IMG/VR virus record: IMGVR_UViG_3300004448_000278
Span: 1-39,195 of that record
Origin: a virus
Strand: one strand, 5' to 3'
DNA: 39,195 nt
Shown here: positions 22,581-29,596 of the stretch, in pieces
How positions within the stretch are numbered: position 1 is the stretch's first letter
Layout of the letters: the number at the start of each line of letters is the position of its first letter
Notes under the pieces: model-generated
The model's input: the letters and a program-made list of their open reading frames with translations, nothing else
Told to the model about the DNA's origin: nothing
Databases searched by the model: none
Made by a program: the position numbers and the translations under genes

Positions 22581-23648
22581 TCACCTGTCTATATTACCCA
22601 TTATTGAAGACCTATTTAAGTCATCACTTTTTAGTAGGCTCCGCCCTACAATTCTTTCTAGTTGCATGTGGGAGTATTTCTCGCAGTCCCTCATTCCAAC
22701 CCCATATGCCATTTCTAGAAGCCTTTCCGAAGGAGGCTTCAATAGCATGAGTATTCTGTTAATGTCGTGTTGCTGTAAGTCTCTATTATTAGAACTTGTA
22801 AAGTTGGCATGAAGCCGAATCAAGAAGTCATAGTCCCTAGGAACGCATAGAGAAAGGTCGTCTAAGTATCCGTTGTGATTAAACCCGAAGTACTCCACAA
22901 TTTCGGGCAATTGAGCATACTTCTTATTGTTGATGATTTCTTCCATCCTTGTCTTGATGCTTTCCTCGTCCTTAGCGTTGGTGTTTGCCACATCTCCTAC
23001 TGATGCATAGAATACCTCTAAGTCTCGTTGTAGGGCCTTGTTAGGCCATCCCCTTGTGTTGATTTGCGCCTTGGGATTGTCGGGATGATTCCATCTCCAA
23101 ACAAGACTTGCCATGTTGTTACCATTCCTTCGCTTGTTTAGTCTTCGCTTCATGTGAGTTCCGTGTGGAGTCCAAGCCATGCCGATTTCAGTACAGTTAA
23201 TCCGTAAATCTAATTCACGAACAGCAACAAATTTTCTAACAAACTCATCGCCGTGTTCTTTCCACCATGCAGTATTCTTCATTCCTTCTACTCTAACATT
23301 AATCCACTCTTCAATCATAGCATCAGTAATGTCGTCAGTAGAAAGACCAGTACGATTAGCAATCTCTCTAATAATTAGATAAGAGTTAATGTGGTCAGAA
23401 CCTACTGCTTCTCTGTATCCAGTAATAGTATTGTGGATTTCAAAATGATAAACAACAGAATGTCCACATAGGCATTTCCCTTCTTGAACAACCCAATCCG
23501 GAGGATTGCTATTACCCCACCAAACATTACCAGTGGCTTCCCACTCTAGTTTAGCATCATCATAATTATCTGCTTCCGACAAAGCAACCATTCTTTGCTT
23601 AAGCACTCTATCCCATCGTCCGTCTCCTAATTCTCGCTTGAAAGTCAT
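22581..23648 (-). CDS. Hypothetical protein with Cys/His N-terminal domain, 355 aa
   Basis: The N-terminal third carries CLCGHSVVYHFEIHN and VGSDHI, a pattern (C-x-C-G-H, strand ending I-x-N, V-G-S-x-(C/H)-I) seen in many uncharacterised phage proteins and probably a metal site. The remainder is helical with many Trp and Asn. Its stop is 4 nt before the ubiquitin-like start, so it could be a partner or target, but no E2 or E3 motif is visible. Confidence 0.75.
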   Translation of the reverse strand: MTFKRELGDGRWDRVLKQRMVALSEADNYDDAKLEWEATGNVWWGNSNPPDWVVQEGKCLCGHSVVYHFEIHNTITGYREAVGSDHINSYLIIREIANRTGLSTDDITDAMIEEWINVRVEGMKNTAWWKEHGDEFVRKFVAVRELDLRINCTEIGMAWTPHGTHMKRRLNKRRNGNNMASLVWRWNHPDNPKAQINTRGWPNKALQRDLEVFYASVGDVANTNAKDEESIKTRMEEIINNKKYAQLPEIVEYFGFNHNGYLDDLSLCVPRDYDFLIRLHANFTSSNNRDLQQHDINRILMLLKPPSERLLEMAYGVGMRDCEKYSHMQLERIVGRSLLKSDDLNRSSIMGNIDR

Positions 23649-23893
23649 GACCAGTCCTCCGAATCCATTTTTTCATTCTTGCGTTGTTCCCTTAAGAATC
23701 CAGTAAGAATCTCATCCATCTTATCTTGTAGGTTATCAATGATACCTGCAATAACTCGTCGGTTAAGACTAATCCAAATACGGTGGTGAGTGTTTAGCAC
23801 TACCTTGGGTTCGTCGTTCTCATTCATGCTAATCACCATAGGTGGCATTTGTTCATCGTCAATTAATTTAAATTCTATTTGCATTTTATTCAT
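23645..23893 (-). CDS. Small phage-type protein, 82 aa
   Basis: Alpha/beta with a distinctive centre, VVLNTHHRIWISLNRRVI, and a helical end. I recall similar small marine viral proteins but no function. ATG 23893 follows GAGGAATAAAA, the overlap cassette that gives the previous gene its KNE end. Confidence 0.75.
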   Translation of the reverse strand: MNKMQIEFKLIDDEQMPPMVISMNENDEPKVVLNTHHRIWISLNRRVIAGIIDNLQDKMDEILTGFLREQRKNEKMDSEDWS

Positions 23894-24104
23894 TTTTATT
23901 CCTCATGTATTTTTTGTATTCTTTTAGTTGTTCGTTGAGAATATCTCTCTCTTCTTGTGCGTCTGAGTATATTACAAGAAGTTCACTGACTCTCAAACAG
24001 GCTTCGGCCCACTTCTTTCTAAGTTGTTCATAGTTGTAATCATCTAAAGTAGATGGGCCGATAAAGTAGCCGCCCGGTACTAGTATTTTTCTTGTTTCAA
24101 TCAT
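23886..24104 (-). CDS. Small coiled-coil protein, 72 aa
   Basis: After a short VPGGYFIGPSTLDDYN segment the rest is one long charged helix with heptad-like Leu/Ile spacing, so an oligomer is likely. It ends MRNKNE because of the overlap with the next start. Function unknown. Confidence 0.7.
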   Translation of the reverse strand: MIETRKILVPGGYFIGPSTLDDYNYEQLRKKWAEACLRVSELLVIYSDAQEERDILNEQLKEYKKYMRNKNE

Positions 24105-24406
24105 TCAATCAACTCCTTCAACATATTAAGCAAATCCTTTCTTGTTTCTTCGTGCATGTTCGGTTCTTCAAGGTCCGTTGTCGCTACCTTGATGGCTTCA
24201 CGCAGGTAGATTTTTACCGCTTCTAACCGCTTGACTTCTGCGAGCAGTAGTGGTGCGTCTGCTATGAGTTGTGTGTTGGCGAGAAATGCCTTTGGGCTGA
24301 CGAACGGTAGCACTTGTGTTATACTATAATCTGCATCAACATACCCATCATCATTCGGAGTCCAAGGCGCAGGCGTATGCCCTTCGTATTTGTCTGTATC
24401 AATCAT
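24101..24406 (-). CDS. Phage-type protein with T-P-(A/G)-P-W motif, 101 aa
   Basis: Contains HTPAPWTPNDDG near the start and ANTQLIADAPLLLAEVKRL in the middle. This pairing (H-T-P-x-P-W ... A-N-x-x-L-I-A-x-A-P-x-L-L) marks a widespread phage family of unknown function. Start ATG 24406 follows GAGGATTG. Confidence 0.8.
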   Translation of the reverse strand: MIDTDKYEGHTPAPWTPNDDGYVDADYSITQVLPFVSPKAFLANTQLIADAPLLLAEVKRLEAVKIYLREAIKVATTDLEEPNMHEETRKDLLNMLKELIE

Positions 24407-24737
24407 TTTCAATCCTCTTTATTATGCTTATTTGTTCAGTTCGTGGTTTTCCGTTTTGAGAGAAAGTAAGTTGTCTTTTTCTGTATGTTTTCCAGCCGAG
24501 TCTATTCAGTGTTTTCTCTCGCATAAACTGCGCCACTCGGCTTCTATCACTAGGACGAAAAACTCGTCCATGTGCGTTGTATGGTTTTAGTTGGTTAGTC
24601 CTTGCATAGTTTGAATACAGCAAAACTAGTGTATCGTAAATATCTTTCTTGGGATATGTTTTATTGTCGTCTAAGGAATCAATAGCCTCTAGAATACACC
24701 TTTCCATTATGTCTTTATCTAGTCGCTTAAATCCCAT
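24399..24737 (-). CDS. Basic hypothetical protein, 112 aa
   Basis: Rich in Lys and Arg; RPSDRSRVAQFMREKTL followed by a strand pair suggests a winged-helix DNA-binding fold like that of the neighbouring small genes. It overlaps both neighbours by about 10 nt. Confidence 0.65.
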   Translation of the reverse strand: MGFKRLDKDIMERCILEAIDSLDDNKTYPKKDIYDTLVLLYSNYARTNQLKPYNAHGRVFRPSDRSRVAQFMREKTLNRLGWKTYRKRQLTFSQNGKPRTEQISIIKRIEND

Positions 24738-25104
24738 TTAGATACCTTCCTTTTTTGGGTTTAGAGTAACTAGGTAAGGAGTAGCGCAATCCTATGATAG
24801 TGCCGTTCTCATCTAATATAGGGTGTGTTAAGTTAGCAGAAATATAGTCGTCTGCTTCTTCTGTAATAGTGTAAAGAGTTCCATCCGGTCCACCTACTTC
24901 TGTAATACAGAACACAATGTCTAAATTTTTAAACTTACGGGTTAGTGAAACCATTCCTGCTCTAACTGCATGTCTTAGTGGCAAGGGAGATAGCGAATCT
25001 GCTCCTGCTCTCATTAGAGCATTAGCCAATCCCTCCTTAGTCACTGCTTCGTTTTCAAATAGGCTTTTTAGTAAAATTTCTTGTTCTTTTTCATGTATTG
25101 TCAT
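24727..25104 (-). CDS. Winged-helix-like protein, 125 aa
   Basis: N-terminal helices with AVTKEGLANALMRAGADSL look like a helix-turn-helix, followed by strands VFCITEVG and TLYTITEEA that could be the wing and a C-terminal basic tail. The first protein gene after the two tRNAs in reading order. A regulator of viral genes is plausible. Confidence 0.6.
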   Translation of the reverse strand: MTIHEKEQEILLKSLFENEAVTKEGLANALMRAGADSLSPLPLRHAVRAGMVSLTRKFKNLDIVFCITEVGGPDGTLYTITEEADDYISANLTHPILDENGTIIGLRYSLPSYSKPKKGRYLNGI

Positions 25105-25176
25105 TGTAATTCCTCATTATTAGGCATTGCACCTTTCGGTAGTCATTGATAGTACTACTACACTATTTAGAATAGG

Positions 25177-25251
25177 TGGAACAGACAGGATTTGAACCTG
25201 TGGTCGTCCGGTTATGAGCCGGAAGCATTAACCAAACTATGCTACTGTTCC
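25177..25251 (-). tRNA. tRNA with CAU anticodon (Met, or possibly Ile2)
   Basis: 75 nt, full cloverleaf on the minus strand: acceptor GGAACAG pairs with CTGTTCC, D-arm GCAT...ATGC, anticodon arm TCCGG-CTCATAA-CCGGA, T-arm ACAGG-TTCAAAT-CCTGT, discriminator A. The 3' CCA is not fully encoded (ACCT follows). CAU could mean elongator Met or, if its C34 is modified, an Ile tRNA reading AUA, a codon that is frequent in this AT-rich genome. One nt separates it from tRNA-Arg. Confidence 0.92.
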
Positions 25252-25252
25252 T

Positions 25253-25327
25253 TGGTGGGCGTAACAGGAGTCGAACCCGTATCACCGGCTTAGAAGGCCA
25301 GTATGCTATCCATTACACCATACGCCC
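25253..25327 (-). tRNA. tRNA-Arg (UCU)
   Basis: 75 nt including an encoded CCA. Acceptor GGGCGTA pairs with TACGCCC; anticodon loop CTTCTAA gives UCU, which reads AGA/AGG, by far the commonest Arg codons in the surrounding genes. T-arm ACGGG-TTCGACT-CCTGT. The 5' end overlaps the 3' end of the protein gene at 25313 by 15 nt, so the tRNAs are probably cut from the mRNA of the leftward operon. Confidence 0.93.
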
Positions 25328-25561
25328 GTCTTTTAGTTGCCACACAATTACATCGTAACTGTATTGGCTGAATTCTGCAATTACTCTTTCTATACCAACT
25401 TCTTCAAATTGTTTATGTCGAGAGAGTAATTGACTTATTGTTCCCTTGCTTACTTCTTTAGGCCAACGGACAGTGTACTCATCTATTATTTCAGCAGTAT
25501 TCATCTTGCCGTTTTTGAGTAGTTTTTCCAACCTTTGAAGTGTTCTTGTGTTTCTAGCCAT
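25313..25561 (-). CDS. Winged-helix-like protein, 82 aa
   Basis: Starts MARNTRTLQRLEKLL at ATG 25561 after GGTGGCGAA. MNTAEIIDEYTVRWP and VSKGTISQLLSRH resemble HTH helices and the end YDVIVWQLKDG a wing strand. Its last 15 nt lie within tRNA-Arg. Similar in plan to the genes at 10608, 10847 and 26371. Confidence 0.65.
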   Translation of the reverse strand: MARNTRTLQRLEKLLKNGKMNTAEIIDEYTVRWPKEVSKGTISQLLSRHKQFEEVGIERVIAEFSQYSYDVIVWQLKDGRMV

Positions 25562-25575
25562 TTCGCCACCATGTT

Positions 25576-25872
25576 TCACATGATGGCCCAATTCATAAGG
25601 TATTCGGCATTACCATGCTTCACACTATATTCAAGCGCCCTGTTAGATTCTTCCTCTTCATAGTGCTTCTCTACAATTAGAGATGCCATACAAAGACTCA
25701 TTCTTTCAAGAGAAATCTTTTGAGCAAGAACATCGGCAATTTTAATTGCCAACTCTTCTTTTAGTCTCTCTTCCCACAGTACACAGTAGCATGGTTCTTT
25801 TAATAGTACATCATGGGTGTGGCATTCCACAACCCGTTCGCCGGTTCCTTTGCATTCATTACAGTCATTCAT
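25576..25872 (-). CDS. Zinc-binding protein, 98 aa
   Basis: N-terminal CNECKGTGERVVEC followed by CYC, a DnaJ-like C-x2-C-x-G-x-G knuckle, then a helical body. ATG 25872 follows a GGTGAATAAAA ribosome site. Function unknown. Confidence 0.7.
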   Translation of the reverse strand: MNDCNECKGTGERVVECHTHDVLLKEPCYCVLWEERLKEELAIKIADVLAQKISLERMSLCMASLIVEKHYEEEESNRALEYSVKHGNAEYLMNWAIM

Positions 25873-26101
25873 TTTTATTCACCTTTATTGGTTCGGGAAT
25901 CCAAGTTGGATTCCAAGTTCTATGGACTTCTTCATGACATTGACTACATAATCTAGTGAATATCTTTTCTTCAATCTCAACCATGTCCAAGGTTTGAAAT
26001 TCAATTAACATCATTACTGATGCGCCCAAGCCACATTTGTTGCACTTGGGTTTTTTTGTTTTTTCTTCTGTTACGAAGAATCCTTTAATCCAGTTTATCA
26101 T
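25865..26101 (-). CDS. Zinc-finger protein, 78 aa
   Basis: MINWIKGFF at the N-terminus is amphipathic; then CNKCG and later CSQCHEEVH form a C-x2-C...C-x2-C-H site. It ends KVNKNE through the overlap cassette. ATG 26101 follows GTGGTGCTTACC. About 100 nt without a gene precede it, so a minor promoter could lie there. Confidence 0.65.
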   Translation of the reverse strand: MINWIKGFFVTEEKTKKPKCNKCGLGASVMMLIEFQTLDMVEIEEKIFTRLCSQCHEEVHRTWNPTWIPEPIKVNKNE

Positions 26102-26204
26102 GGTAAGCACCACCACAATTGGGAAAGACAAGGAGGAAATACCACTAACCCCCCGTTACGAGAATGAGTCTTTTGTCTTATTACTGTTAAACCCAACTAT
26201 GAAG

Positions 26205-26369
26205 TCAATCGAGTTGACCTCTAAAGAATTGCTTGTATGCGTCCCTAATTGTACTAGTCTTGTTGTAGTTGTGTTCAACTACATTGTCCAAATAATCATC
26301 AAACAATTTGATTAGTTTTAGTAGGTATTGAGGGTCGTCATTGTGTGCCTTAGTATCTCTAGTAGGCAT
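26205..26369 (-). CDS. Small hypothetical protein, 54 aa
   Basis: Begins MPTRDTKAHNDDPQ at ATG 26369 after GGAGGGAATGAT, directly after the stop of the preceding gene. One helix with LLKLIKLFDDYLDN, then a polar end. Not recognised. Confidence 0.6.
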   Translation of the reverse strand: MPTRDTKAHNDDPQYLLKLIKLFDDYLDNVVEHNYNKTSTIRDAYKQFFRGQLD

Positions 26370-26370
26370 A

Positions 26371-26658
26371 TCATTCCCTCCTAATCCACACTGCGGTATA
26401 GTCTGCTGATTCTCTATGACTAAGTGTTCCGTCTTGAACATTTCCCTTAGCGTAATGTATCTTCAAAAGATAGTTTAGTCTTCCTCTTTTTGGCATATGA
26501 TTAGGATGTAGCATTCCTTCCATGGCAATAAATAACTCTTTAGAATACCATGACTGTTTCTTATCAAATAGTTCATCCATAGCAGAAAGAGCATAGGCGT
26601 TCTTACCCTTGAATTTGCTTCTTTTCCTGTGGTGAGTACATACTGTTCTTCTAGCCAT
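26371..26658 (-). CDS. Basic winged-helix-like protein, 95 aa
   Basis: Very basic N-terminus (MARRTVCTHHRKRSKFKGK), then helices with SKELFIAMEG and GRLNYLLKIH and a last strand TAVWIRRE, as in the other small winged-helix genes. Immediately downstream of the helicase. Probably DNA-binding. Confidence 0.65.
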   Translation of the reverse strand: MARRTVCTHHRKRSKFKGKNAYALSAMDELFDKKQSWYSKELFIAMEGMLHPNHMPKRGRLNYLLKIHYAKGNVQDGTLSHRESADYTAVWIRRE

Positions 26659-28110
26659 TCACTCAACTCCCTTTGCTGGCACTGGACCGCAGTAGTTGAG
26701 AACCTTCTTGGCCCTAGTAATAGCAACATAACAGATATTCATTTCTTCCGTCATGTCTGTTGCTCTAGGGTGAGGCATTCTCTCAGTGGCTAGAATGAAA
26801 ACATTGTCTGCTTCAAGTCCCTTAGCCTTGTGTACTGTAGATAGCATAATGTCTCCCTTACCATCAGAAGTAAAGATTCGATTAATCTCGCTGATGAGTT
26901 CTCTAACCGTGTTTGTTCTATAGACAAACAAGCACAAACATTCGTGCTTGTCTTCTAAGGAATTCGCTTGATAGAATTTCTCAGCATCAATCAATTTCTT
27001 TCTTGTTCTTTCATAGTCATTGTCCAACAAAACAGCAAAGTCTTGGGTAGACATACTCAAGTCTTTAGTGATTTTCTTTACTGAATTAACAAGGCCCTTT
27101 CCTAGTTCTTTACCAGAAATATAAGCAGACTTGCCTTCACTTATTAGTCGATAGAAAGCACTCACTAAAGGAGCGTTGTATCTACAAAGAACAATGTCCC
27201 CTTTCACTGGGTTGAGTGGAGAATCGACATTGACGGCTCCTTTTTCAGCAGAAGGAACTGCATGGAAATCTTTCACAAAGCGATTAGCCTCAGCCACCAC
27301 GGAAGTAGGGCAACGCCACGATAATGAAAGTGGAAGTTTAGTTACCTTTCGACCTAGTGAAATCAACTGGCTTTCAAAGATAGAAATACTGGCACTGTCA
27401 GCGCCACGGAATCCGTAGATTGCTTGGTTGGAGTCTCCAACAATAATGCAACGGCCAGTGTCCTTAACACTCATAAGAATGAGTTTTCGCTGTGCTTCAT
27501 TGAAGTCTTGTGCTTCGTCTACAAAGACCACATCGTACTTCTTCATTGGAAGATTCATGACTACTGGAAGCCAAATCATATCATCGAAATCAATGACCTT
27601 AGACTTCTTTGACATTTCTAGAATGGCAGGTAGATTTCGCACACCCATGACTTCATCTTCATCAGTACTAAACTGAATGTTAAACTTATCAATTAGAGCC
27701 TTGATTGCTTTTGTATCAGTAGGAGAAGTTAGACTTCCTTTTACTAGACCCACTAGTTTGACTAGCGGTGTTGCGTAATAGTTTCCACCGATAATGTCTT
27801 TGATGATGTTGGCAGTCTTCCACTTGTCCATCTTTCGGTATCCGAGGTTTGTTCTAATCGCTTTGTTTCCTAGAGAGTGGAAGGTTGCCGCATAAACATT
27901 TTCGGGCAACCGATTTCCTAGTTCTTTAGCAATTGAAGCATTGAAAGCGAAGAACGCCATCTCTCCTTCCATTCGGTTAGCACCCTCTACAATTGTAAAG
28001 GTCTTTCCAGTTCCTGCACCAGCACCGACAATAATATCACCGTCGCCGTTTTGCATTTCTGTCCATATTGCTTCTTGTTGTTCTGTTCCATTTATATTGG
28101 TATTTTGCAT
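26659..28110 (-). CDS. Superfamily 1 DNA helicase (UvrD/Rep/PcrA-like)
   Basis: 483 residues. Q-motif region NGTEQQEAIW, Walker A GAGAGTGKTFT, VVFVDEAQDF (motif II), GDSNQAIYGFRGAD (motif III), LSLSWRCP (motif IV), LSTVHKAKGLEADNVFIL (motif V) and CYVAITRAKKVL (motif VI). Shorter than UvrD (about 720), with small 1B/2B insertions. It is the first gene of the whole leftward block; ATG 28110 follows GTGAATAA and the control region. It may unwind DNA in replication or recombination. Confidence 0.95.
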   Translation of the reverse strand: MQNTNINGTEQQEAIWTEMQNGDGDIIVGAGAGTGKTFTIVEGANRMEGEMAFFAFNASIAKELGNRLPENVYAATFHSLGNKAIRTNLGYRKMDKWKTANIIKDIIGGNYYATPLVKLVGLVKGSLTSPTDTKAIKALIDKFNIQFSTDEDEVMGVRNLPAILEMSKKSKVIDFDDMIWLPVVMNLPMKKYDVVFVDEAQDFNEAQRKLILMSVKDTGRCIIVGDSNQAIYGFRGADSASISIFESQLISLGRKVTKLPLSLSWRCPTSVVAEANRFVKDFHAVPSAEKGAVNVDSPLNPVKGDIVLCRYNAPLVSAFYRLISEGKSAYISGKELGKGLVNSVKKITKDLSMSTQDFAVLLDNDYERTRKKLIDAEKFYQANSLEDKHECLCLFVYRTNTVRELISEINRIFTSDGKGDIMLSTVHKAKGLEADNVFILATERMPHPRATDMTEEMNICYVAITRAKKVLNYCGPVPAKGVE

Positions 28111-28129
28111 TTATTCACATCCGTGATGC

Positions 28130-28194
28130 AGGTTTGTGGCGAGTGCTATTGTAATAATAGTTGTCGTTAGGCCCCTCACTCAAGCCACAAACCT
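28130..28194. repeat. Long inverted repeat with 2-nt bulge
   Basis: AGGTTTGTGGC (28130-28140) is matched by GCCACAAACCT (28184-28194), and GAGTG (28141-28145) by CACTC (28177-28181), leaving two A's bulged. The 31-nt loop contains a further small stem, CTATT/AATAG. It lies directly upstream of the helicase gene. Confidence 0.75.
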
Positions 28195-28197
28195 ACG

Positions 28198-28217
28198 GTG
28201 TATGTCGGGACATACAC
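28198..28217. repeat. Hairpin, 8-bp stem with CGGG loop
   Basis: GTGTATGT and ACATACAC flank CGGG; one more G-C pair can be added outside (28197/28218). It follows the bulged inverted repeat by 3 nt and is followed by CCCTAGGG, so the three form a compact structured block. Confidence 0.7.
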
Positions 28218-28270
28218 CCCTAGGGTCGTTGATTCTTTTATAAGGGCCAGCCATCAGGTCAAGAGTTGCG

Positions 28271-28315
28271 AAATCCTATTCCTAGGAATCCTATTCATAG
28301 AAATCCTATTTCCAG
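28271..28315. repeat. Three tandem 15-bp direct repeats (iteron-like)
   Basis: Units at 28271, 28286 and 28301: AAATCCTATTCCTAG, GAATCCTATTCATAG and AAATCCTATTTCCAG. The core AATCCTATT is invariant. A 15-bp period puts the copies about 1.5 helical turns apart. Iterons bind initiators or repressors. Confidence 0.8.
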
Positions 28316-28330
28316 ACATAGCATTTGGCA

Positions 28331-28370
28331 ATTAGTAGGAAAGCCAACTCCTATTTGCTATCCTACTAAT
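28331..28370. repeat. Inverted repeat, 10-bp arms
   Basis: ATTAGTAGGA (28331-28340) and TCCTACTAAT (28361-28370) are perfect arms around 20 nt. The arms also contain the CCTA element of the nearby direct repeats, so the same protein could bind both. Confidence 0.75.
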
Positions 28371-28598
28371 CAAAAAAACTAACTTTTTCGGACAAAGAAA
28401 ACATTATTATTATTATCTTTCAAGTATTCTTCTTACCTCCATTCGATGGACTGCGAGGATGTTTTTATTATTCTTATTATTCTTACTCCTTAACACATAA
28501 AACAAAGGAAATCCAAGGAGAGAATTTCACCCCCCCCACACATACATATACATAATAATAATAATAATTATAAGAATTATATACTTTTATTGGGATTC

Positions 28599-28614
28599 CA
28601 CCTCATATGAGGTG
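28599..28614. repeat. 16-bp perfect palindrome, operator-like
   Basis: CACCTCATATGAGGTG. Its central CATATG and flanking A-C-C/G-G-T are shared with the ACCATATGGT palindromes of the downstream units, so it may be the variant site of the first rightward promoter, about 170 nt further on. Confidence 0.6.
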
Positions 28615-28662
28615 ATTATCTTTCTAATTTCTATAAGAATCGAACAAGAATGTTCCGGTTAT

Positions 28663-28688
28663 GGCGTATATACTATAGGATATACGCC
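28663..28688. repeat. Inverted repeat, 9-bp arms
   Basis: GGCGTATAT and ATATACGCC are perfect arms around ACTATAGG. Lies between the palindrome at 28599 and the first rightward gene; a likely operator or promoter-proximal site. Confidence 0.6.
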
Positions 28689-28784
28689 CAATTGAACACT
28701 ATTACTATTACAATAAGGAAATTTTAGGTAGTACTAATTATAGTGAAACAATTAGGTTTAGTGTAGGTTATTCTAGGTCGTGGG

Positions 28785-28808
28785 CTTTGTCTTAGACCCT
28801 ATTAAGCG
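28785..28808 (+). promoter_or_regulatory. Promoter-proximal block of first rightward unit
   Basis: CTTTGTCTTAGACCC then TATTAAGCG, matching the blocks at 29555 (CTTTGCAGTACCCTTATTA), 30082 (CTTTGTAAGACCCCTAATTA) and 30719 (CTTTGTAAGACCCCTATTG). Unlike those, no ACCATATGGT lies 5 nt upstream. It is followed 14 nt later by ATGGGT, as in the 30082 unit. Confidence 0.45.
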
Positions 28809-28829
28809 AAACGACCCTGTTATGGGTGT

Positions 28830-28843
28830 CGCAGTGCAACAGC
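28830..28843 (+). repeat. Leader segment complementary to the same unit's 3' end
   Basis: CGCAGTGCAACAGC lies between the promoter block and the start codon of the 197-residue gene. Its exact reverse complement is at 29474-29487, 16 nt past the stop codon, so the mRNA ends could pair over 14 bp. Confidence 0.75.
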
Positions 28844-28861
28844 AACAAGGAGGAACCAAAC

Positions 28862-29455
28862 ATGCCAAAAGCAAACACAAACAAAGCCCCACCCCCGAAG
28901 CCAAAAGAAACAGTCGCCGCAGTGGATAAGTACACGCCCGCCTATATCGCTCAGCGATACGGCGGCGTATCTGCTTGGATTGAGATTGAGAATGCGAAGG
29001 AACCCGAGGAACAACACTCCGGACTAACTCGCATCACCATGGCTTTTGAAGACTTGACCGACCAAACAACCGAAGACAAGACCCGCCGAAAGACTTCCGA
29101 ATACCTCGGAACGCTTCTTTCCCGGTACAAGTTGGACGACCTTGAAGTTAAGCGAGTACATTCAAGCGACCCGAACAAGATGGCCTATGAAGCCCAAGTC
29201 CGTGATGAAGCGGCCTCTTGTTACAGTGCAGACGCCGCCGCAATTGTCGGTACTGCCAAGCCTCTCCGCTCTTCAAGCAAGAGCGACGCACCCACCACTT
29301 CCAACCTCAACGCAGAGATAGAACACCTCGCAGGACGGCTGGCACACAATCACAAGTTCGACAAGAACACGAACTACGCAGAAACCCACTACCGAACAGG
29401 TGAGCCACTGGCCACCGAAGAAGACGAACCAACGGAGGAACTCACTCAAGTTTGA
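28862..29455 (+). CDS. Unknown abundant protein, 197 aa
   Basis: First rightward gene. ATG 28862 follows AAGGAGG. N-terminus rich in Lys, Pro and Ala (MPKANTNKAPPPKPKE), then a folded alpha/beta part (YTPAYIAQRYGGVSAWIEIE), then a polar, acidic end. Not recognised. Codons are strikingly C/G-ending (ACC, GCC, CGC, AAG), unlike neighbouring genes, which suggests selection for high expression or a different origin. The 5' leader and 3' end carry complementary 14-nt segments. Confidence 0.8.
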   Translation: MPKANTNKAPPPKPKETVAAVDKYTPAYIAQRYGGVSAWIEIENAKEPEEQHSGLTRITMAFEDLTDQTTEDKTRRKTSEYLGTLLSRYKLDDLEVKRVHSSDPNKMAYEAQVRDEAASCYSADAAAIVGTAKPLRSSSKSDAPTTSNLNAEIEHLAGRLAHNHKFDKNTNYAETHYRTGEPLATEEDEPTEELTQV

Positions 29456-29473
29456 GTGAGGTTCACCGCCCCG

Positions 29474-29487
29474 GCTGTTGCACTGCG
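29474..29487 (+). repeat. 3' segment complementary to leader at 28830
   Basis: GCTGTTGCACTGCG, perfect reverse complement of 28830-28843. It is followed 3 nt later by a UNCG-type hairpin. The second unit (30127/30666) has the same arrangement with a different sequence. Confidence 0.75.
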
Positions 29488-29490
29488 GCC

Positions 29491-29510
29491 CCACCCCCTC
29501 CGGGGGGTGG
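29491..29510 (+). terminator. UNCG-capped hairpin after the 197-aa gene
   Basis: CCACCCCC-TCCG-GGGGGTGG: an 8-bp stem, loop TCCG closed by C-G, the very stable cUNCGg tetraloop class. No T-run follows directly, so it may protect or process the 3' end rather than act as a classic terminator. Confidence 0.6.
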
Positions 29511-29539
29511 CCCTTTGGGGAGCCTAAGAAAGTAACACA

Positions 29540-29559
29540 ACCATATGGTATTGGCTTTG
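29540..29559 (+). promoter_or_regulatory. Promoter module: ACCATATGGT plus CTTTG
   Basis: Palindrome at 29540-29549, then 5 nt, then CTTTG. Palindrome centre to ATG 29597 is 52.5 bp. If the palindrome acts as the TATA/BRE region, transcription would begin about 25 nt before the ATG. Confidence 0.6.
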
Positions 29560-29596
29560 CAGTACCCTTATTAAAATTATAAGCGATGCTAAGGGC

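Larger units (their letters stand above)
28111..28861. promoter_or_regulatory. Divergent control region, candidate replication origin
   Basis: No credible protein gene fits in these 750 nt. Leftward transcription begins at its left end and rightward at its right end. It contains in order: a long bulged inverted repeat, a hairpin, the palindrome CCCTAGGG, three 15-bp direct repeats, a 10-bp inverted repeat, AT-rich tracts with TTATTATTATT runs, a C9 run, the palindrome CACCTCATATGAGGTG, a 9-bp inverted repeat and a promoter-like CTTTG...GACCCTATTAAGCG block. Iterons, stems and AT-rich DNA together are typical of origins. Confidence 0.6.

Noticed and set aside
28822-28930. Alternative frame starting at ATG 28822 (MGVAVQQQQ...)
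   Set aside because: It runs out of phase into the 197-residue gene, is low-complexity, and the ATG 28862 frame has AAGGAGG and is open for 197 codons.
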